A stretch of DNA of 64,000 nucleotides, from assembly GCF_028748185.1 (NCBI RefSeq), contig NZ_CP118164.1, positions 2,108,001-2,172,000 on the forward strand, written 5' to 3'. Positions within the stretch are counted from its first letter, which is position 1. Each line of letters begins with the position of its first letter. The translations under genes and the position numbers were made by a program. Shown in pieces: positions 8,650 through 17,949 of the stretch. A model generated the notes under the pieces. It searched no databases. It had not been told where the DNA came from and saw only the letters and a list, made by a program, of their open reading frames with translations. This DNA comes from Bremerella sp. P1 (lineage in GTDB: Bacteria > Planctomycetota > Planctomycetia > Pirellulales > Pirellulaceae).

Positions 8650-11156
8650 GCCAACCTCAGGAAAACGCAAATAGCCACGTCAAGAAGTACGAGCGGAAGG
8701 TACGCCCTGGGCTCACGATCCTCTCGCAAGGAGAGCCGATGATCTGGCTCTCTGGCGGAGCTTTGACCCTGGCTCTGTTGATGATTTTCGGTCTCTTGGG
8801 GCTAATCATCTATCAAGGCATGGCCAGCTTTTGGCCCGGCCGGCTTTACCAGGTGACGCTCAAAGATGGCTCGGTCCTGATGGGGGAACTGACCGCCGAG
8901 GAAGACTACACGCTCAGTAGTGCATCGGCGGATCAAACGGAAAACGATCCTTCCACACCCCAGTCATCCCACCGCTGGCAGTATCGCACCGATAATTTCG
9001 AGTTCAAAGCACCCCAAAGCGGTACCTATCAGTGGGTTACCCAAGAGGAACTTGCCAATACGCCTCCCACGATGCCCGAGTGGGCCATGCTGTTTGAGCG
9101 GACGAAACTAGGACGCTTCATCGGAACGCCGCAGAGATTCGTGACTTCGAAGGCTCGTCCCATCTCTTCCGATGAAGATGACCTGAGCGATATCCACGCT
9201 TTCTTCGCCAACAACCAATCAAGCTTGTCAGGGCCAGATGCCCAAGATGAGGATGCTCAAGCGGCATGGGCTGCCACACTCGAGTCGCTTCAGCAAGAGA
9301 TCGAATCGATTCAAAAGAAGCTTGATGACCTGGAAGCCGAGAACACCGACAGCTTTATCACCCAGAATCGTAATGGCCAACAAGACCTGGTCGGGGTAAC
9401 TGAAAACGGCGAAGTCATTCCGCTTTCCGATGTCGAATACGGACAGAACCTTGTCGCTATTCGAGAAGTTCTGGAAGGGCCCGAGGCAACCTACAACGCC
9501 TATCGGCAACATCATGACTCGGCCCGAGAAAGTGTTCACGCGATCGATCGCATCGCCGAGTACGAAGTCGGTGAAAGCAGCCGGCGTCAGGAGCAGGCTC
9601 GCCTGGATCTACGTTCGCAAGAACTGGCTCACGACGTCTTCGTGGAAGGCCTGGCCAATGAAATCTACAACCTGAAGATCGAATTGAACGCGATCCAACA
9701 AGACAACCAAAAGGATAGCCGCATCGTCGAACGCGCAACGCGCGTTCTTGGCAAGGACTCTGCCATGGCCAAGGTCGGTCCCGATCTTGTTGCCGTTCTA
9801 AACACGCAACGGGCGACGGAAGAATCACGCATTCAGGCTCGTCTCGATGAAATCGAACGCCTCTTGGACCAGGTGCCACCCGATGCCCGGCAAGCCGTGT
9901 ATCACTTTGTGGACGTTCGCTTTGAAGTCGACAACCAGATTGCCGCGCTGCAGGAACGAATCAACGAGATCGAGGAGCGCAACAATCGCTTCGGCCTGTT
10001 TGCCACAACGGCCGAAGGCACCGAAGCCGAGCTTAAGCTGGGCGACATCGTCCGCGCCTTTCCCGCCAATCAACTCGATTGGATGGGACGTCTGAATGTC
10101 TACTTGTCGCGCTGGGGCGAGTTTCTGCTGGCCGACCCACGCGAGGCGAACTCGGAGGGCGGCGTCTTCCCCGCGATTTGGGGCACGATCGCCATGACAA
10201 TGATCATGTCGTTGATCGTGGTCCCATTTGGTGTTCTGGCCGCGTTGTATCTCCGGGAGTACGCCAAGAGCGGCCCAATTGTCAGCATCATTCGCATCAG
10301 CATTAACAACCTGGCCGGCGTACCGAGCATTGTGTTTGGTGTGTTCGGCTATGGCTTTTTGATTCTCGTTGTGGGCGCTTACATCGACGGTGGTCCTGGC
10401 AATGCCAATCTACCGACTATGCCGAAGCTGTGGTGGTGGCTAACTGCGGCCGGCCTGGCCATTGTTGCTTTCTCGGCTTTCATCACCACCTCGTACTCCC
10501 TAGGGAGTCGAAAAGTACTCACGCGGATGCGAACACCAACCCTTGGGATCGCGAGTCTGCTGCTGTGGATTATGGCAACGGTCGCCTTCGTGGCCCTGGT
10601 GGCGTTTACACCCAACTTTAGCGGCTTCTACCAGGCCAGCCTGCCCAACCCGACCTTCGGCAAGGGGGGACTGCTGTGGGCCAGCTTAACGCTGGCACTG
10701 TTGACCTTACCGGTCGTGATTGTGGCCACGGAAGAAGCCTTGGCAGCCGTTCCCAATTCGCTCCGCGAAGGCTCGTACGGCTGCGGAGCGAGCAAATGGC
10801 AGACGATTCGCCGCATCGTCCTGCCGCACGCGCTGCCTGGCATCATGACCGGCATGATTCTGGCCATGGCTCGCGGAGCTGGTGAAGTGGCTCCGTTGAT
10901 GCTGGTCGGCGTGCTGAAGCTTGCTCCGGAGTTGCCGGTCGACCTGAGCGCTCCTTTTGTCCACCTCGACCGAAGCTTTATGCATCTCGGTTTTCATATA
11001 TTCGACTTAGGTTTCCAGAGCCCCAATAGCGAAGCTGCCAAACCGATGGTTTTTACAACGACGCTGCTGCTGATCACCGTGATTTTCACGTTGAATCTGT
11101 TCGCCATTTGGCTTCGTGCCCGACTCCGAAAACGTTTCCAGTCGGGACAGTTTTAA
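8646..11156 (+). CDS. pstA: phosphate ABC transporter permease PstA with coiled-coil extracytoplasmic insertion
   Basis: 836 residues against about 280-300 for ordinary PstA. After one membrane segment (about residues 33-60) comes some 430 residues of soluble sequence. Its middle (roughly 195-450) is rich in Glu, Gln, Arg and Leu in heptad-like order and should form long coiled coils (for example LESLQQEIESIQKKLDDLEA). The permease domain starts near residue 505 (FPAIWGTIAMTMIMSLIVV) and has the coupling loop NSLREGSYGCGASKWQT and MARGAGEVAPLMLVG. It overlaps pstC by 4 bp, and both permeases carry an insertion after their first helix, so the two extra domains probably meet on the outer face of the membrane. 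That pairing is inferred. Confidence 0.92.
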   Translation: MSQPQENANSHVKKYERKVRPGLTILSQGEPMIWLSGGALTLALLMIFGLLGLIIYQGMASFWPGRLYQVTLKDGSVLMGELTAEEDYTLSSASADQTENDPSTPQSSHRWQYRTDNFEFKAPQSGTYQWVTQEELANTPPTMPEWAMLFERTKLGRFIGTPQRFVTSKARPISSDEDDLSDIHAFFANNQSSLSGPDAQDEDAQAAWAATLESLQQEIESIQKKLDDLEAENTDSFITQNRNGQQDLVGVTENGEVIPLSDVEYGQNLVAIREVLEGPEATYNAYRQHHDSARESVHAIDRIAEYEVGESSRRQEQARLDLRSQELAHDVFVEGLANEIYNLKIELNAIQQDNQKDSRIVERATRVLGKDSAMAKVGPDLVAVLNTQRATEESRIQARLDEIERLLDQVPPDARQAVYHFVDVRFEVDNQIAALQERINEIEERNNRFGLFATTAEGTEAELKLGDIVRAFPANQLDWMGRLNVYLSRWGEFLLADPREANSEGGVFPAIWGTIAMTMIMSLIVVPFGVLAALYLREYAKSGPIVSIIRISINNLAGVPSIVFGVFGYGFLILVVGAYIDGGPGNANLPTMPKLWWWLTAAGLAIVAFSAFITTSYSLGSRKVLTRMRTPTLGIASLLLWIMATVAFVALVAFTPNFSGFYQASLPNPTFGKGGLLWASLTLALLTLPVVIVATEEALAAVPNSLREGSYGCGASKWQTIRRIVLPHALPGIMTGMILAMARGAGEVAPLMLVGVLKLAPELPVDLSAPFVHLDRSFMHLGFHIFDLGFQSPNSEAAKPMVFTTTLLLITVIFTLNLFAIWLRARLRKRFQSGQF

Positions 11157-11208
11157 TCAGCTTTATGCCCGCATGTTTCGCCTTCGCGACTAGCAGAAGA
11201 CACACTCC

Positions 11209-12063
<855 letters not shown>

Positions 12064-12104
12064 GACACTCCTCTCCTCCCACTATTTGCGAAAGGACGCC
12101 GACA

Positions 12105-12935
12105 ATGATGCTTCGATTGCCAGTTCTCGCCAGACTGCTCACGCTTTTGGCGTTGACGAGTTTTGTTTGGTGCGGATCGAATGTCTGCGCTGACGAAACT
12201 GCCGTGCGTTCCGCTGATCACCAGAAGTTTACGGAAGACTTTTGGACCTACCTGCAAGACAAGTATGGCGATTGGAAGCAGTTGGAAGCCTTCCCTGAAC
12301 ATGCTCCCATGCCCGAGGCCGGCACCGAAGGTACCATCTACGTCAACGATGTCGCTGCCAACGACGTCGCCAAGCTCGATTTCGGCTCGATTGTCGTTGT
12401 CGAACACCAACGTGACGGTAAACCCTATGCCCTGACGGCTCTGTTTCGTGCCCGTCCTGGCGTCAACGCGAAGAACGACGACTGGTACGAACTTTACTAC
12501 CTGACCGATGGGACGGCCGTCAAATCTTCGGCCGATCATTCCACGTACAACCGCCGCGGGTTTCTTACCAAAGTGATTGACGGACGCCTGTGGGTACTTC
12601 CTTTAGATAGCCCCAGCCTAGCAGCGTTGGTCGAAGGAGAAGGTCCTGAGAAGCACGTCACGTTGCCTGGCGCTGGCCCGGATCGTAAGACCCTCAAGAC
12701 CGATTCTCGGGATACGGCTATCCACTACCTCTTCGCCAAACCAGGCTACCTAACCTACTTCGAAGACGGTCGGGCTTGGGTCTTCGCCAAGAAGAGCGAT
12801 GCCGCCGTACATTTCCGGAAAGACGGACTTCCCGAAAAGCACGTCACGCGTATCGGTGCGGGTCCTATGCGAACCACCATCAAGGCTCCCGATTCGGAAA
12901 CGATCGACATGTTCCTCGGTAAAACCGACAAGTAG
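12105..12935 (+). CDS. secreted P460-like protein with tandem C-terminal repeat
   Basis: 276 residues with a signal peptide (about 1-29). Residues about 70-140 (GTIYVNDVAANDVAKL, FGSIVVVEHQRDGKPYALTA, NDDWYELYYLTDG) follow the cytochrome P460-like pattern, but there is no CXXCH, so no covalent haem is expected. The C-terminal part is a tandem repeat, residues about 159-220 and 221-276, each starting DGRxWV and carrying PEKHVTxxGAGPxRxTxK. The gene sits between pstB and phoU with short gaps, so it is probably co-transcribed and phosphate-regulated. An extracytoplasmic sensor or accessory factor for the oversized permeases is possible. The function is not known; the P460 resemblance is by eye. 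Confidence 0.8.
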   Translation: MMLRLPVLARLLTLLALTSFVWCGSNVCADETAVRSADHQKFTEDFWTYLQDKYGDWKQLEAFPEHAPMPEAGTEGTIYVNDVAANDVAKLDFGSIVVVEHQRDGKPYALTALFRARPGVNAKNDDWYELYYLTDGTAVKSSADHSTYNRRGFLTKVIDGRLWVLPLDSPSLAALVEGEGPEKHVTLPGAGPDRKTLKTDSRDTAIHYLFAKPGYLTYFEDGRAWVFAKKSDAAVHFRKDGLPEKHVTRIGAGPMRTTIKAPDSETIDMFLGKTDK

Positions 12936-12955
12936 AGACTCGAAAGCTACCTCCC

Positions 12956-13651
12956 ATGACTCGTCACTGGATCCGACAGATCGAAGCCGTTCGTTCGCAC
13001 CTTCTTTCGATGGGTACGCATGCCGAAACCCAGGTTAACGAGGCGACGCGGGCACTGCATGATCTCGATCGAGATCGCGCCCTAAATGTCATCGCCGAAG
13101 ATGATCAACTGGACGAAATGGATATTGCTTTAGAAGAAGAGTGCCTGCATTCGATCGCTCTCTTCCAGCCGGTGGCATCCGACCTTCGCCTGATCGTTTC
13201 TTCCATGTCGGTTGGGCACGAGTTGGAACGGATTGGCGATCTTGCGGTGAACATTGCCGAAAGCGTCGTTCGACTTCGCGACAGTGGGGTGGCCACAAGC
13301 CAGATCGTGCTGCCGGAATGTTTGAAGCAAGCGAATCATCAAGCCGCTGAGATGCTACGCAAGAGCCTGGATGCGTTCATTCAACAAGATGCATCGACTT
13401 GCCGAGATCTGATTCTGCAAGACCGAGAACTCGATCGCCTGCATCGCCAGATATTTGAGTGGCTCAAAGAGGGCATCTCGAAGAATCCAGCCGACCTGGA
13501 CTGGATGATTGAGATCACCGGTATCTCCAAACACATCGAACGGATTGCCGATCACGTCACCAACATCGCCGAGATTGTCATTTATTGGGTCGAAGGCGAA
13601 ATCGTCCGCCATCGTCAATCAAGCGATGGCGACGAGGATGCGGCGTCATGA
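12956..13651 (+). CDS. phoU: phosphate signalling protein PhoU
   Basis: 231 residues, normal length. The two three-helix PhoU repeats each carry their metal-cluster motif: ERIGDLAVNIAE in the first half and ERIADHVTNIAE in the second. PhoU is cytoplasmic; it binds PstB and the sensor kinase and keeps the Pho response off when phosphate is plentiful. It starts 20 bp after the P460-like gene and precedes the PhoB-like regulator by 94 bp, in the common pst-phoU order. No PhoR-type kinase lies beside it. Confidence 0.96.
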   Translation: MTRHWIRQIEAVRSHLLSMGTHAETQVNEATRALHDLDRDRALNVIAEDDQLDEMDIALEEECLHSIALFQPVASDLRLIVSSMSVGHELERIGDLAVNIAESVVRLRDSGVATSQIVLPECLKQANHQAAEMLRKSLDAFIQQDASTCRDLILQDRELDRLHRQIFEWLKEGISKNPADLDWMIEITGISKHIERIADHVTNIAEIVIYWVEGEIVRHRQSSDGDEDAAS

Positions 13652-13745
13652 TCCGGCAAGCCATGAAACACACGGAAGGCTTTACGTTTTCGGGTCGGAT
13701 TGACCTAATCCCCTGTTCCCTTCAACTCAAGCGTGAAGACGAGCC

Positions 13746-14480
13746 GTGTCTCAACGTAGCATCTTGATCGTCGAAAAAGCAGGAGGACCGCTCCGCACGG
13801 TCGCGCACAACCTCCAGCAAACTGGCTGCCAAGTCTATCTGGCCAACGGCACGCGCGATGGCTTGCAACACGCGATGGAATTTGTGCCGGATGTGGTCGT
13901 CTTGTCTCGCTCGCTGACGGAAGTGGAAACCCTTGATCTCTGTCGTTCGATCTTAAGGAACCTAGGCGAAGACTCGACGCCTGCGATCTTGATTGCTCCG
14001 ACCGGCGGAGACCTGAGTGGCATCGAAGACCCGGCCCACGATTCCCGCCTGGCCGAGTCACTGGCACTCGACCTGCTTGCTCAATCGGTCAAAACGCTGA
14101 CGTTTCGTGCGCGGCATACCATCGATACCCAAGCCGTTCTCGAATGCCATGGCATCCGCCTTGATCCTCGCTTCTCTTTGGTCGAAATGGACGGCAATCG
14201 ACTCGATCTGACGCCGACCGAGTTTCGACTTCTACAAGCCCTGCTAGCACGTCCTGGACATGTACTTACGCGGGCCCAGTTGGAAGAAGCAGCGGGACTT
14301 CCAGCCAAGGACCGGGAGCCTGAGTCCGACACTGAGAACGCCAGCAGAACTCGCCGGATTGATGTCCACGTCAAATCGATCCGCGGCAAGCTTAACCGGA
14401 AGGGAATTCTCATCGAGACCGTCCGGGGGGTTGGTTATCGCTTCCGCGAAGCGGCCTGGAACATAAACGCTTTGAATTAA
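13746..14480 (+). CDS. PhoB-like winged-helix regulator with degenerate receiver domain
   Basis: 244 residues from a GTG. The first ~115 residues have the receiver-fold rhythm (ILIVEKAG, then PDVVVLSRS, then PAILIAPTG), but key residues are missing: the second acidic residue is Lys11, the phospho-acceptor Asp is Ser54, and the conserved Lys after strand 5 is absent. The C-terminal part is a standard OmpR/PhoB winged helix (LDLTPTEFRLLQALLARPG, IDVHVKSIRGKL, IETVRGVGYRF). An acidic stretch of about 15 residues (KDREPESDTENASR) is inserted before the recognition helix. The position after phoU marks it as the likely Pho regulator. It cannot be switched by normal phosphorylation, so control by ligand, PhoU contact or amount is inferred. 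Confidence 0.88.
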   Translation: MSQRSILIVEKAGGPLRTVAHNLQQTGCQVYLANGTRDGLQHAMEFVPDVVVLSRSLTEVETLDLCRSILRNLGEDSTPAILIAPTGGDLSGIEDPAHDSRLAESLALDLLAQSVKTLTFRARHTIDTQAVLECHGIRLDPRFSLVEMDGNRLDLTPTEFRLLQALLARPGHVLTRAQLEEAAGLPAKDREPESDTENASRTRRIDVHVKSIRGKLNRKGILIETVRGVGYRFREAAWNINALN

Positions 14481-14840
14481 TACCTTTACACTCAAAACCA
14501 CTCTAGTGAGGGTGAGTATTCCCGCCGAAAATCTTTGGCGCAATCTGCGGGACGACGTACTTGAAGATGAACGCGCGATTAAGGTATCGTTAATCGCACG
14601 TGGGGAAGCTTGCTTGGGGTCTTAACCCGAAGACAATCATCTTCGCCAAGGATGTCGTGCTAGCAAGTACGGCTGGCCGGATTTGCCAGTCGGAACGGAT
14701 TCCTCCTCAACGATGGAAAGCACGGCGGATTATCGTGCTGATTCGGGCGTCATTGAAGACCCCGCGACATGGAACGGATTTCCTTCCCATGATGATTCTC
14801 TCTCGGATTGTCGATAGAGAATGGAAGGAACATAAAAATC
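14481..14840. other. intergenic region (360 bp)
   Basis: No coding frame with convincing features. It holds the repeat at 14575-14599, described separately, and the ribosome site of the next gene (GGAAGGAA at 14823-14830). Confidence 0.6.
14575..14599. promoter_or_regulatory. operator-like repeat (inverted and 11-bp direct)
   Basis: GCGATTAA (14575-14582) and TTAATCGC (14590-14597) form a perfect 8-bp inverted repeat with a 7-bp centre. The same bases also read as an 11-bp direct repeat (ATTAAGGTATC then GTTAATCGCAC, 14578-14599) like the one before pstS. It lies about 95 bp after the regulator stop and 242 bp before the next start. It is either a second Pho-type box or the site of another dimeric regulator. 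Confidence 0.35.
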
Positions 14841-15119
14841 ATGGTCGGTTTGAAAGCGAACAACGGTTTGAGCGGTAAGACCCTTTGGGAGCGTCGCGAG
14901 CTTCTACGAAGCCAGGCGAATGCGAGATTTGTCGATCCCGAACAGTTTTGTGCCTTAGCGGTCTCGTGCCGCAAGATTACTCGAGCAGACGAGTCGGCTG
15001 CAGGCCTGAAGGGCCTGTTCAGCGAAGAAGACGGTCTGACGTACTACGTCGAAGAAGAAACGCTCGAAAAGTACCGCGACGGGGTCGATGTGCCTAATCC
15101 GTCGCTGGAACTCGTCTAG
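14841..15119 (+). CDS. small hypothetical protein (92 aa)
   Basis: 92 residues. The ATG at 14841 is chosen because GGAAGGAA ends 10 bases upstream; an in-frame start at 14808 is possible. It has no signal peptide or membrane segment, mixed charge, two Cys (in the order CALAVSC), and a C-terminal region rich in Glu and Tyr (LTYYVEEETLEKYRDG). I do not recognise the family. It follows the phosphate island, and a repeat resembling the one before pstS lies upstream, so it may belong to the Pho regulon. It converges with the symporter gene. Confidence 0.7.
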   Translation: MVGLKANNGLSGKTLWERRELLRSQANARFVDPEQFCALAVSCRKITRADESAAGLKGLFSEEDGLTYYVEEETLEKYRDGVDVPNPSLELV

Positions 15120-15257
15120 TCGCCAGTTCGGCTGCTACCAGACTGGCGATCTTCGATCGGTAGATTTAGCCCATGCTTGTGGCTAAATCACGGACGAAAC
15201 CTTCTTGGATTGATCCCATTGTGCCGTGGCGGCTGCCGATCTTCTACCAGCAGCCGC
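15120..15257. terminator. two hairpins between convergent genes
   Basis: TCGCCAGT/ACTGGCGA (15120-15127 and 15142-15149) begins directly at the stop of the 92-aa gene. GCGGCTGC/GCAGCCGC (15229-15236 and 15250-15257) lies 13 bp from the end of the symporter gene. Both are perfect 8-bp stems without a clear T-run, so they are weak terminator candidates, one for each direction. Confidence 0.4.
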
Positions 15258-15270
15258 ATCTAAGATTTCA

Positions 15271-17127
15271 CTACGGATTGTCGGCTTCCGCATCCGTTTC
15301 GTCGAAGTGAGCTTCTGGAGCGTGCGAGCCACGCGGAACACGGACACTCTCGACCAGATCCTGAACCTCTTCCGGTGGCGGAGCCGTCAGGCGGCTGATC
15401 GTCATCGCCACGATGAAGTTCAGTGCCAGGCCAATTGCTCCGACACCTTCCGGTCGGAGCCCATTGGGCATCCAACTGCTTCCCTGGAACCACGGAGTCA
15501 TCAGCGGCTCGTCAAAGCCCAGCACGCGATCCGAGCGGCAGAGAATGATGTAGATGGCCGTGAATAGAATGCCCACGATCATCCCCGAGGTCGCCCCTTG
15601 GCGATTCATCCGCTTATCGAAGATCCCCAGGAAGATAATCGGGAAGAAGCTTGCCGCCGCCAAGCCGAACGCGAATGCGACCACCTCACCAATAAACCCT
15701 GGCGGAGCAATCCCAAAGTAACCAGCAACGAGAATCGCACCGATGATCATGATACGAGCGATAAACAACCGCCGAGGCTCCGAGGCGTTCGGCTCGAAGA
15801 AGTGCACATACAGGTCGTGAGCCATCGAACTGGAAATCACCAACAGCAAACCGGCAGCCGTACTCAAGGCGGCAGCCAGCCCGCCGGTCGCGACAATCGC
15901 AATCACCCAAGGGGAAAGCTGCGCGATTTCAGGGGTCGCCAGAACAAGGATATCCTTATCAATCGTGACTTCGTCAAAGTTACCATTGACGTTTCTCAGC
16001 GAAAGAATGCCATCTTTGTTCTTGTCGTCAATCTTGATTAACCCGGTCTTTTGCCAGGTATCAACCCACTGAATGGGAACTTCTTTGCCTTCGTCGTTGA
16101 TTCGGTACACGGGAATGTACTCGACTTCGTCTTCCCCTTTAGCGACTTCGCCAATGTGGGCACCTTCCAGCGTGTTCAAAATCGAATAGCGGGCAAACAT
16201 CGCCAGAACGGGAGCCGACGTGTAAAGCAAGCAGATGAACAGCAACGCCCAGAAAGCGCTGTAGCGAGCGGCACGAACATTCGCCACCGTGTAAAAACGG
16301 ACGATCACATGCGGCAGGCCTGCCGTACCAGCCATCAGTGCGAACATGATGAAGAACACATTCGCCATGTCGTAGTTGGTAAATGGTTGTGTGTACGATG
16401 AAAAGCCAAGGTCTTCCTGAATCAAGTTGACCTTCTCGGCGATATCCCCGGTCGTAAAGCCAATTTGGGGAACGGAACTGTCGGTCAACATTCCTGACAG
16501 GGCAAACGTCGGAATCAAAAATGCCGCAATCAACACGAAGAACTGCACCACCTGGGTCCAGGTAATCCCTTTCATACCGCCGAGCACGGCAAATACGCCG
16601 ACGATGACCATCCCCAGCACGACCCCTTGCCATGTTTCCACTTCCAGGAAGCGGGCAAACACAATCCCCACCCCACGCATCTGACCGGCGACATAGGTAA
16701 TGGAAATGAACACCGCACATACGGCGGCAACAATACGAGCCGTCTCGCTGTAGTAACGTTTGGCCACGAAGTCAGGCACGGTGTACTGACCGAATTTCCG
16801 CAGATAGGGCGCCAGCAACATCGCCAGCAGCACGTATCCTCCGGTCCAGCCCAAAAGAAAGACCGAACCATCCGAACCCAACCCGCTGATCAGGCCCGCC
16901 ATACTGATGAACGACGCAGCACTCATCCAGTCGGCGGCGGTGGCGGCACCGTTGGCAATCGCAGGAACCCCCTGCCCAGCCACGTAGAACTCGCCTGACT
17001 CCTTCACACGGCTTCGCCAGCCAATGTAGAGGTAAATCATGAAGGTGATAGTAACGAACCCAAAGGTCCACGCTCGTGTCGCCGTCATGGCCGCGCCTAG
17101 AAGCGGCATCTGTTCGATAAAGTCCAC
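15271..17127 (-). CDS. sodium:solute symporter (VC_2705/ActP-like family)
   Basis: 618 residues with about 13 membrane segments. SSS-family features are plain: FYVAGQGVPAIANGAATAADWMSAASF near the N-terminus (sodium and substrate site, quoted motif VAGQGVPAIANG), the QMRGVGIVFARFLEVETW loop, and ATGGLAAALSTAAGLLLVIS. A soluble loop of about 75 residues (roughly 330-405) includes an EF-hand-like stretch DDKNKDGILSL. The DUF4212 protein is encoded just upstream with a 3-bp gap, which identifies the two-part acetate/carboxylate symporter type. It probably imports acetate or a related short organic acid with sodium; the substrate is not decided by sequence. Confidence 0.92.
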   Translation of the reverse strand: MDFIEQMPLLGAAMTATRAWTFGFVTITFMIYLYIGWRSRVKESGEFYVAGQGVPAIANGAATAADWMSAASFISMAGLISGLGSDGSVFLLGWTGGYVLLAMLLAPYLRKFGQYTVPDFVAKRYYSETARIVAAVCAVFISITYVAGQMRGVGIVFARFLEVETWQGVVLGMVIVGVFAVLGGMKGITWTQVVQFFVLIAAFLIPTFALSGMLTDSSVPQIGFTTGDIAEKVNLIQEDLGFSSYTQPFTNYDMANVFFIMFALMAGTAGLPHVIVRFYTVANVRAARYSAFWALLFICLLYTSAPVLAMFARYSILNTLEGAHIGEVAKGEDEVEYIPVYRINDEGKEVPIQWVDTWQKTGLIKIDDKNKDGILSLRNVNGNFDEVTIDKDILVLATPEIAQLSPWVIAIVATGGLAAALSTAAGLLLVISSSMAHDLYVHFFEPNASEPRRLFIARIMIIGAILVAGYFGIAPPGFIGEVVAFAFGLAAASFFPIIFLGIFDKRMNRQGATSGMIVGILFTAIYIILCRSDRVLGFDEPLMTPWFQGSSWMPNGLRPEGVGAIGLALNFIVAMTISRLTAPPPEEVQDLVESVRVPRGSHAPEAHFDETDAEADNP

Positions 17128-17130
17128 GGA

Positions 17131-17406
17131 CTACTCCTTCACGTCATGTTTGCGATCGAGATAGTCCATCACCAGTGCGTAGACCAAGATCAGCACCAGA
17201 AATACGTACATCGAACCCTGCTGAGCGAACCAAAAGCCCAAGGGCAGATTGCCAATCTGGAATTGATTGAGCCACTCGATGAAGAAAATCGAGCAACCAA
17301 AGGCCACAAAAGCCCAGATGGTAAGCAGAGCGCCAATGACCATCAGGTTCTGCCGCCAATAGGCAACCTTAGGCTCAGGGCGATTCGTAGGTGGGGAAGA
17401 AGACAT
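17131..17406 (-). CDS. DUF4212 small subunit of the sodium:solute symporter
   Basis: 91 residues from the ATG at 17406; a longer frame to 17496 has no membrane or domain character in its extra part. It has two membrane segments (about 27-50 and 60-82) and family phrases YWRQNLMVIGALL, FIEWLNQFQIGNLPLGFWFA and QGSMYVFLVLILVYA. DUF4212 proteins are always found beside VC_2705-type symporters and are thought to be an accessory subunit. Its stop is 3 bp before the symporter start, so the pair is translationally linked. Confidence 0.93.
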   Translation of the reverse strand: MSSSPPTNRPEPKVAYWRQNLMVIGALLTIWAFVAFGCSIFFIEWLNQFQIGNLPLGFWFAQQGSMYVFLVLILVYALVMDYLDRKHDVKE

Positions 17407-17949
17407 GCGGGATTTTCCGGGGACAACAATTTTCAAAAGAAAAGAAAAGTTGTCGCTAGGAAAATCAATTCCGGAGCGTCTGTCAACTAGACGCATCCAT
17501 AAGAATCACCTTAAAAGGGGGTGAAGAGCTGCAAATCGAGAACGATCCGGGGAAAGCGTGTGGCTTTGGTGTCCTTTCCCGATACGATCCGAAAGCAGCT
17601 AGTTCCGCTCCAAGGTCACTTGACCAATCATGGCCCAGGTCGCCACAAACGCGACGCCCAACCAAGCATGGAGTAATTCGACAGGCATATGCTACGGTCC
17701 CAACTACGTGGTTTCGCTTTGCCCATCCATGAGTAACTTCACCCATCCGTGGCTAGTAACAGTTATCGGACAGCAAATGACCACTTTATTCAGAATTTGG
17801 TCCGCCTCGGATTTAATGGATTAAACGTTACCTACGACCCCACTATCCTTGGCAATAGACGCGCCAGGGGTTGCCTGTCCCGCACCGGGTTGTAACGAAT
17901 GTACCGACTCGCGCAGATTTACACGGTACCTGCGGGGGACGCGCGAGAG
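17407..17949. other. intergenic region (543 bp)
   Basis: It lies upstream of the symporter operon and downstream of fhcC, both minus strand. Apart from the possible 29-codon frame at 17599-17688, I see no gene, strong terminator or clear promoter. Confidence 0.5.
17599..17688 (-). CDS. possible 29-residue membrane peptide
   Basis: ATG at 17688, stop TAG at 17599-17601. The peptide starts MPVELLHAWLGVAFVATW and continues with MIGQVTLERN, giving one hydrophobic segment with charged ends. A weak GGGA lies about 9 bases before the ATG. It is 193 bp upstream of the DUF4212 gene on the same strand. It could be a small symporter-associated protein or chance; conservation would decide. Confidence 0.3.
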   Translation of the reverse strand: MPVELLHAWLGVAFVATWAMIGQVTLERN

